Shown: piece by piece, positions 57,310-64,000 of the stretch
How positions within the stretch are numbered: position 1 is the stretch's first letter
Layout: each line of letters begins with the position of its first letter
From: Chrysopilus asiliformis
Taxonomy: Eukaryota > Arthropoda > Insecta > Diptera > Rhagionidae
Direction of reading: 5' to 3'
NCBI GenBank assembly: GCA_964034945.1
Contig: OZ035962.1
Coordinates: forward strand, 28,782,943-28,846,942
Length of the DNA: 64,000 nt
Notes under the pieces: generated by a model
Told to the model about the DNA's origin: nothing
Database searches by the model: none
What the model saw: only the letters and a program-made list of their open reading frames with translations
Translations under genes and position numbers: made by a program

Positions 57310-57600
57310 CTATATGATATATCATATAGGAGTATATTAGATATAGTATACCCTTTGTAACGCATCGAACCAATCATCGGACACAAAAATCAACCACAAC
57401 AGGGTGTTAAAGATGACAAAATTGTTAGGGATGTTCGTCCGTCTGTCTGTCTGCCCGTCTGTTTGTCCGTCCATGAACTTCCGATAAGATTGAGCTGAAG
57501 ACTTGAAATTTTGTGTAGGTACGTTTCTCGTAAATGGCTCGGCTAAGTTCTTGAACAGGTCAAATTGGACCATTCCTTTCTCTATCCTCCACACAAATGA
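57310..57600 (-). repeat. Dispersed repeat with (GTCC/GTCT)n
   Basis: It contains CCCTTTGTAACGCATCGAAC (compare 1587-1606), a GTCCGTCTGTCTGTCTGCCC run (57438-57472) and GAAGACTTGAAATTTTGTGT. The minus frame with DGQTDGQTDRR is simple-repeat derived. Confidence 0.6.
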
Positions 57601-59937
57601 AGCAGTTTTTTTTTGCAATTTTCTTGAAAACGGTGAGTTATATTGAAAAATTGATGAAGGTAAAATGTGTTTAGCGTAAAATGTGTTTAGCCTAATTATT
57701 TTAATCTGTTTTTTTTTTATTATTTTATTTTGCAGATAAGCATAAAACTGTTGTGTTTATTCGTAGCAGCTGGTGTGTAGGTACTCTAGGTTGAAGTCCC
57801 AAAAGAAAAAAATATCAAAATCCCAGTTTACAAATTATATTAGCATTTCTTCAGAAAACTTTTAGCCAAAGGCCACACATTGATCTAAAAAACGCTAGCA
57901 GTGTCTTGTTCTTTCTTTGTAATAAATTTAGTTTCTTGTCAGTTTGCATGATTTATATAAAAAAAATCTAAGTGTATAGATTACTTATCTGCACTTTCAT
58001 TGTCGGACTCATTTTTAAATTTTAATACCGTAAAATGCTAATTCGAAGAAAGTCTGTCATCTTACAACCATAATTGGAAGTAAATTGAAAAAACCGTACA
58101 ATAAATTATCACTTAGAATTTCAAATTAATTTTTATATCTTGTAAATTAGTGAGTATTTTATATGAGCTCCTCATAGATTTTAATTTAATTCTAAAATGT
58201 TCCGGCTTTTACAAAATGATGTCATTTCGCTACCGTAAGAACATCAAATAAATAATAGTTGTATCTTTTTCGAGAGCGAGAAAAAAATCGAAAAAAAGCT
58301 AAACAAGTAAGCAACGTTAACTTATTACTTTTTAATAACTTTATAACTTTTCTTGTAATAATTTATGGCCCCGTCGAAGACATTCATCGTGAAACGTTAA
58401 GGCACGGCACGCTTTGTCCTCACGTTGGATATTGCCTTAAATAGGCGAATGTCTGCCATCATTATGGTCTACAGAAAAAGTTGTCCCAACCTGGAAGCTT
58501 CGACATTCGAATATCGTCATCAATATCTACTTCTAATATACCTGATGATACCTTCCTATACCTGGTGATGGTGATTCTTGTTGCCATTTGACGTGTAGAA
58601 ATGATCCAAAGTATTATTTCCAGCGCTATGAAAACCAAAGAAAAATCAATGTTAGATCCGAGTATTATTTGTACTCTATTGAAGTTAATGTTTATTGCAA
58701 ACAACTTGGAAAAATGAAATATATATCTTTAGTTGTTTTTGCTAAATATATGCCGAGTTTCAGTCGGAATTGAGTCGTAAATTTATGACTTCATCTGATT
58801 TTATTTTATTTTATTACCTGTGGTGGCACAGAGTCCTAATAGAATGATCAATTATCGCTGGAAGCAGATTAGAAAAGTCTCCAAGTGGAGCTCTATCTAT
58901 TTGTCCGTTTAAGAATTTCATCTCTAAGATACGTACTTGGCTCTAGGGGCCAATAGATAAATCCATCTTCATTTGCTGCTGCGTGCATCTCCCGCTTCTA
59001 TCGGCTGCATTGTCTAGTTGCGGAGATCTATACCTGGAGAGCTACCTGGTTGGGCTTCCGTCAATAAAAGTGAATCACGCAATCACTAGTCCTGGACACC
59101 AGCATCACCAAGAATGGGGATCAGCACGAGATCAACGTGCGCTGAGCACGACCCCGACCATGGTCGGCCGGACAAAGGTGGAAAAAAAAATCATCACTGG
59201 TGCACGACATTTTTACCTGTTTGAAGATACTTTAAGTTCTTGAAAAGATTCTCTAGACTTTGGCCAAGATATTCCTAAAATTGATCTCAATTCGATTGTT
59301 TTTATGCTTTCTTGTCGATTGTAGGACATGGTAGTGAGGTATGCAGCATAAGTCGAGCATAGACTGGAGGAACACACAAAGGAATTCTCATCGCTACTTG
59401 TTAGAGTCAATTTGATGACATGTGGATGGAACTGTCATTTGTTAGATAACAGCAGAAGAAATCAACAGCCATGCAGTTCATTTCAAAATTTCTTATAGTT
59501 TTTTGTCAATCAGATGATCGTCTTAGGCGCGCAAATGTATCTGCAAGATCGGCAGAATTTTTTTTATTTAAAAAATCGTGCATCTGGAATTTGGACAAAA
59601 ATGCCAGAGGTAGACAAAATCTAAAAATGAAAGAGCTCAGAAAAACTCGATATGTGCAATGGTTTTGGACTTTGGGTTACTTAAATTATTCGGTAAATTA
59701 TCGGAAAAAATGGGATAAGGGAATCCGCTGATCGAGACGACGAGATATACCAATCATGAACGTTATTGTGTGTAAATAAGTGTCAACAGTGAAATTTTCT
59801 ATTTTATTTCTATAGGTTCTTGGATTTGTTTTAGTTGTTTTTGAAAATATTACGGGACGGTGAAAAAATCTTAAGAAAATGATTTGGATTAAAACAAAAT
59901 TCGAATAGTCCTGTAGTATCTAGTGTTACCTAAGCTA

Positions 59938-60078
59938 GGGACTATTTATAAAATACGTGATACTGTTAGTGAGAAGGGGTCTGAACTAAACACCGGATAA
60001 AAAATCGCCGAAAGTTTTGAGAAGAGAAGGTGATCGGAAAACCCAAAAATTAGCACGACGTATTTTATGGACAATCCC
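59938..60078. mobile_element. Small MITE, 141 bp
   Basis: The left end GGGACTATTTATAAAATACG T (59938-59958) and right end complement GGGATTGTCCATAAAATACG T (60058-60078) form an imperfect 21-bp inverted repeat. Fragments of the same family are at 43814 and 10163. No coding capacity. Confidence 0.6.
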
Positions 60079-60581
60079 TTTTTTAAAGTCGAATAAAAAT
60101 ATCGGTTGTGATCAACACAAAACTTTCTCTGCAATTCTGCAAATTTCGGAAAAAATATGTAAAAAATACTTTTTTTTTTCAAATATCTCGAGAACCGTCA
60201 TAGATCCGTAAAAACCGTTAAAGGAAGAATTCAGGAAATTTTATTTTCTTTGAATTTGGTTATATGCATTTTGCCTCAAAGGCGCATAGTTTCTGAGAAA
60301 TTTTCAAAAAACTTGATTTTTTTTCAAATATTTTGAAAGAGATACAAAAACCGTTAAAGCTTAGCGAATTTTATATCCTTTAAATATATTCAATTTTTCC
60401 CAGACGCGCACAGTTTTCGAAGAATTTTCAAAAAAAAACTGTATTTTTCAAAAAAAAAATGTGTGGAAGTACAAGTTATAGCCAATGTCACTTTTCCAAA
60501 AGTAGATAGAAAACTGCGATTTTCGTAAAGCTCATTCACAAAAAATTTCAAGTCGCTAGATCAATGCATTCTCGGGTTGTT

Positions 60582-61380
60582 TAACACTAGAACGACGGAA
60601 GTGGTCATTTTGACCGCGAAGGCATTTTGAGTTCTGGTTCCACACAAATGGGTAACCTCAGCACTTTGAATTTTTTTGACTTTTCTCATCCTATTAATGT
60701 CGTCAAATTTAAATAGATAAATATTCTTAGATTTTTAACCCTCTAACCGGAATATTTCCGAGAAAAATTCACTAAAATATGACTTTCAACTTGCGACAGA
60801 CCGTAACCAAGACAACGTACAGGGCTAAATTTTTTCCAGCATGTAAAGCGATAACTTACAAAAGTCAGTGTAAGACGTTCCGGCGATTTCCGGCGATTAA
60901 AATTGTTACCCGTTATAAACAAGCGAATTCCTTGAAGCCCGCCTTAAGGCGGGCATTCCGGCTAGAGGGTTAAGAAAAGCGAAAAAATCAATGTTCTACC
61001 TAGAACGACGTCAAATTGACCGCCTATAGATCTCATTTCAGTTATTATTTTTCGGCGATGCTATATTCTGAACCTTGTAAATGAACTACGAGCTTCGTAT
61101 TGTGCCACCAAAGAGATTCCAGCAACTCTACCTTGTGCAACTGCAGCTAAGAGTTCAAAACGTCGTCAGTCATCATTCTGCCGTAATAAAACGCAAAACC
61201 TACTTGTGGAAAGTGTCAAGGACGATGTATCAAAAATGTTTATTGTGAAAACTGTAACGAATAATAAACGATGCATAATATAGCAAAACTTTTGTTTTAA
61301 GATAATTTTTGTTTTCATATGTCAAAATGACCGCTCCCGTCGCTCTAGGTAGTTCCAAATTCCCGTCGTTCTAGTGTTAA
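60582..61380. mobile_element. TTAA-flanked element (piggyBac-like), outer
   Basis: The element proper is 60586-61376, with perfect 14-bp inverted ends CACTAGAACGACGG and TTAA on both sides (60582-60585 and 61377-61380). A subterminal relative CTAGAGCGACGGGAGCGGTC ATTTTGAC (reverse, about 61320-61348) parallels the left GTGGTCATTTTGACC, so the right end carries two end-like blocks. Copy 1 of the host repeat has a single TTAA at the same site, which is the empty-site state. No transposase is encoded. Confidence 0.88.
60735..60973. mobile_element. TTAA-flanked element nested in the previous one
   Basis: TTAA at 60735-60738 is followed by CCCTCTAACCGGAAT. At the right, ATTCCGGCTAGAGGG is followed by TTAA at 60970-60973. 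The 15-bp ends differ at one base. Near the right end is an 18-bp perfect palindrome GCCCGCCTTAAGGCGGGC (60937-60954). A plus frame at 60779-60973 overlaps it but has no recognisable domain. Confidence 0.82.
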
Positions 61381-61640
61381 GATACGTACAACGGACAGAT
61401 CGACAGACAGATGCACAGACAGGACATCCTCATAATTTTGCCTGAAACGGATATCGTAGTGATCAGAAATTTTCTATCTGCCCCCATTCTCGAGTAGGTC
61501 TCCGTCATGAATACAATACTTTCCCTGTATAGCAGATGAAAGTAAAACTCAGGAAGTTTAGATTTACAATTTTTGTGTCTTTCTAGTATAAGAAGTTTTT
61601 TGTTTATTTTTTATATTTTCTGAATTTTTTGTCATTTTAG

Positions 61641-61685
61641 GAAGCCAATGGATGAAATGGGAAATCCAACTTCAGTTAATGCTCG
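61641..61685 (+). CDS. Exon 3, 45-nt exon
   Basis: The acceptor TTTTTTGTCATTTTAG ends at 61640 and the donor CG|GTGAGT begins at 61686. Its first base completes Arg, then it reads KPMDEMGNPTSVNA and ends with two bases (CG) of the next codon, probably Arg. Like exon 2 it is symmetric (45 nt, same phase), so skipping keeps the frame. The downstream exons lie beyond 64000. Confidence 0.75.
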
Positions 61686-61817
61686 GTGAGTGATTTTATC
61701 TCTTCAAAATTAAATCAGTTAACACCATTTAACACTGAATTGAAGTTGAAATGTTAATTAATTTCCTTAAGTTTTGTACTTACTGTCTTCGATATGTGTG
61801 GCTGTCCTGAGTTTCAA

Positions 61818-63123
61818 TATAAAGTGTGTGCACGAAAAAATTTGGTCGGAAACAAATGTTCATAACTTTTGCAAATGTAGTAGTAAATTTTTTTTTTTCT
61901 ACACAAAATAACTGCATTCCGTGGCCATTTTGACTGTACTGTTAGAAAAGAACAACAATGCGTTATTTAAATCAGGGGTTTGAAACAGCGTGACGTCCGT
62001 GAAATCATTGTGCACAAATATCAAGAAAATTCTGGCATGTCGCACAATGACATAGCAAAATTTTTGAAAATCGGGAAATCAACTGTCACAAGTGTTCTTA
62101 AAAAATATAGGGAGACTTTATCCATCGATAGGAAGATAGGAAGTGGTAGAAAAAAAGTGTTCGAATCAAAAAAAACAGCGAAATCAGTGGTTGCAGCTTT
62201 TAAGCGCAATCCTGGTTTATCTGTGAGAGATGTCGCAAAAAAAGTTAATATGTCTTCATCTTACGTACAAAAAGTACGTAACGAGCTAACTTGAAGTCCT
62301 TTAAAGTAAATGCAGCTCCAAATCGAAACGATAAGCAGGATAAAACTGCAAAAACTCGTGCGCGTAAATTATACGATAACGTGATTCGCAATTTCGACTG
62401 CATAATAATGGATGATGAAACTTATGTAAAAGCCGATTTCAAACAAATTCCGGGGCAACAATTTTATACCGCAAAGAAACGAGGCTTGGTTTCTGAAAAA
62501 TTTAAAATAAAAAAACTTGATAAATTTCCAAAAAAATATTTAGTTTGGCAGGCAATATGCACTTGTGGTCTCAAGAGTGGTATTTTCGTAACAACAGGGA
62601 CGATTAATCAACAAATTTATGTTAAAAAGTGTTTACAAAAGTTTTTATTGCCTTTCATTAAATTACACAAGGGTTCAGTACTCTTTTGGCCCGATTTAGC
62701 CACACCTCACTACGGCGGCCTAGCTATGGATTGGTATAGGAAAAATGGTGTGTCTATAGTGACAAAAGAGGTAAATCCACCAAACTGCCCACAACTCAGA
62801 CCTATTGAGACTTTTTGGGCAATAGTGAAACGGAAACTCTTAAAAACTAAGGGTACTGTGAAAAATGAACAGGAATTTAAGCGGAAGTGGAAAAAGGCGG
62901 CTGATTCTGTGCCTGAAGCAGTTGTGCAAAGCTTAATGGCGAATGTCAAATCAAAAGTCCTGAAATTTGCACTTCCAAGAAGCACATAATTTTTTTTTAA
63001 ATTTTTATAAAAACTACTCTAAATAAAGTTAGTTTTGTAATATCAATGATTTTTAATTGCATGGTAATAACTTAGTATTAGTTGTAATTGTTCGACCAAA
63101 TTTTTTCGTGCACACACTTTATA
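61818..63123 (+). mobile_element. DD37E mariner-like transposon, nearly intact
   Basis: The element 61820-63121 (1302 bp) has perfect 29-bp inverted ends starting TAAAGTGTGTGCACGAAAAA (61820-61848 and complement 63093-63121), bounded by TA. The ATATA context makes the exact cut uncertain by two bases. It encodes one transposase, interrupted by two small frameshifts. Perfect ends and few lesions suggest recent insertion. It lies 133 bases after exon 3 in intron 3, in the same orientation as the host gene. Confidence 0.93.
61958..62989 (+). pseudogene. Mariner-like transposase (DD37E), two frameshifts
   Basis: The reading starts at ATG 61958 (MRYLNQG). An extra base in the run at 61975-61980 shifts it, and it continues from 61980 as LKQRDVREIIVHKYQENSGM..., a paired HTH region (SHNDIAKFLKIGKSTVTSVL). 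At 62292-62294 a TGA appears where the frame shifts again, and from 62291 the catalytic domain follows to TAA near 62989. Catalytic acids are all present: Asp in IIMDDETYV, Asp in LFWPDLATPHY, Glu in LRPIETFW. Thirty-seven residues separate the last two, which defines a DD37E type known from insect mariner relatives. The frameshifts make this copy non-functional unless they are sequencing errors in homopolymers. Confidence 0.9.
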
Positions 63124-64000
63124 TCGATATGTGTGCAATTTATCCAATGAACGATCACCGATCGACAGATTTGATGGGAAATCATAGAAAACAAATTTGT
63201 TCGGTTTTAATAAAAGGATTCAACTTCTCAGCAAATCAGGTAGACTTTTCTTATTTAGAACGTCTGACAGTCATGTAAGAACTAATTAAATCAGCGCAAC
63301 AATGTGAAGAATGTAAAGTTCATTGGGAACTGGTTCTGATCATGGCGTATCAAAAGGGAGAACCTATAGGGAACATGGGTTTTTAATTAATGCCCATAGC
63401 CATGAGAATATAGGGACAGGGAACAACCGGACCCCTCTTCCACCAACATTAATTTGTATCAAAGCACTGCATTGTTGGTAGAGTGCACACATTCACATAT
63501 GAACAGATTTATTTTTATGGCGGATCAGAATATAAATAAAAAAGGCGAAGATCACCGCGAAAAAAAATGATGCTAAAACGAGAAGCAAATTGTTTTAACC
63601 CACAAATTATCATAATGCAATAAGGATTTTAAAATATCCGAAACATCAACTGTTTTTTCTATCGGCTCTGAATTTAATTAGTGACGGCTTACAGTAGAAA
63701 AGTCACGCTGCGAAATGGAACTTTTTGCTATTTATTCATACATTTATGCTACTCATCGTTAGAATTTCATTTACTTGTCATTTCTTATGCACTTGCTTTT
63801 GGTAACAATTTTTTTCGATTCAGCAACATTCTTTCAGCACATTATCGGCTTGAAAGAATTCTTCAAATTCTCAAAGAATTCCTAGTCAAAGAACAAATTG
63901 TTTCAAGCGCATTTCAAAGAAAGATTGAAATTTTAAAGTGATTTTTTCCATGTGGAACATAGGTTGAGATGTTTTTATTTTATCGCTTCACTTAATAACA
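63124..64000. other. Start of intron 3, no gene seen
   Basis: Non-coding up to the window edge. Short frames (for example 63681-63941 plus) have no domain or convincing splice sites. The next exon of the large gene must lie further right. Confidence 0.5.

Larger units (their letters stand above)
60105..61555 (+). repeat. 'Propeller' repeat copy 3, interrupted
   Basis: It starts near GTGATCAACACAAAACTTTC (60108) and ends near ATACTTTCCCTGTATAGCAG ATGAAAGT (61545). Apart from the 795-bp insertion at 60586-61380 it is collinear with copy 2 (50885-51520, reversed) and copy 1 (48780-49260). It lies just before exon 3. Confidence 0.8.
57095..61640 (+). other. Intron 2 (4.5 kb)
   Basis: It runs from donor GTAAGA to acceptor TTTTAG. 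It carries repeats at 57310-57560 (listed separately), 59938-60078 and 60105-61555. The rest (57.6-59.9 kb) shows no gene. Confidence 0.65.

Overview
The window is AT-rich eukaryotic, almost certainly insect, DNA. The evidence is a BEL/Pao LTR retrotransposon, Tc1/mariner-superfamily transposases of types common in insects, many short inverted-repeat elements, spliceosomal exons with GT..AG junctions, AATAAA poly(A) signals and very long introns. I cannot name the order or species. Host coding content is low and most of the recognisable structure is mobile or tandemly repeated.

Layout, left to right. 1-13 kb: non-coding DNA with a nested pair of inverted-repeat elements holding a dead transposase (2781-3564), a MITE (5669-5871), a hAT-type element with a perfect 8-bp target duplication inside an older inverted-repeat element (about 6993-8234), and a TTAA-flanked MITE (8542-8868). 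13.1-17.1 kb: a 21-bp minisatellite whose unit is itself a near-palindrome, with a 1171-bp higher-order repeat and a hairpin-dense 501-bp insertion. 20.2-26.9 kb: a complete, apparently young BEL/Pao element on the minus strand, with 210-bp LTRs identical by eye, a 5-bp target duplication and one uninterrupted 1798-codon Gag-Pol frame. 27-31 kb: two short intronless coiled-coil genes of unknown function, with a Harbinger-like MITE and simple repeats between them. 31-41 kb: mostly featureless, with a hairpin MITE (34639-34777) and a CACTCAG-ended MITE (39316-39622).

41.4-64 kb: the 5' part of a large plus-strand gene. Exon 1 (42970-43169) starts a His/Ala-rich protein. It is followed by a 33-nt exon (57062-57094) and a 45-nt exon (61641-61685). 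All junctions are GT..AG, all are in the same phase, and the gene runs off the right edge. It looks like the N-terminus of a developmental transcription factor. A trachealess/NPAS3-type bHLH-PAS protein is my weak guess, and no diagnostic domain lies in the window. The introns hold repeats, including a 1.35-kb element full of a GATGAAGTAGACA motif, a foldback, two divergent copies and one interrupted copy of a 'propeller' repeat, a TTAA element within a TTAA element within that repeat, and a 1.3-kb DD37E mariner-like transposon with perfect 29-bp terminal repeats and a frameshifted transposase.

Repeat boundaries, target duplications and exon junctions were read directly. Superfamily names are inferred from end sequences and target sites.
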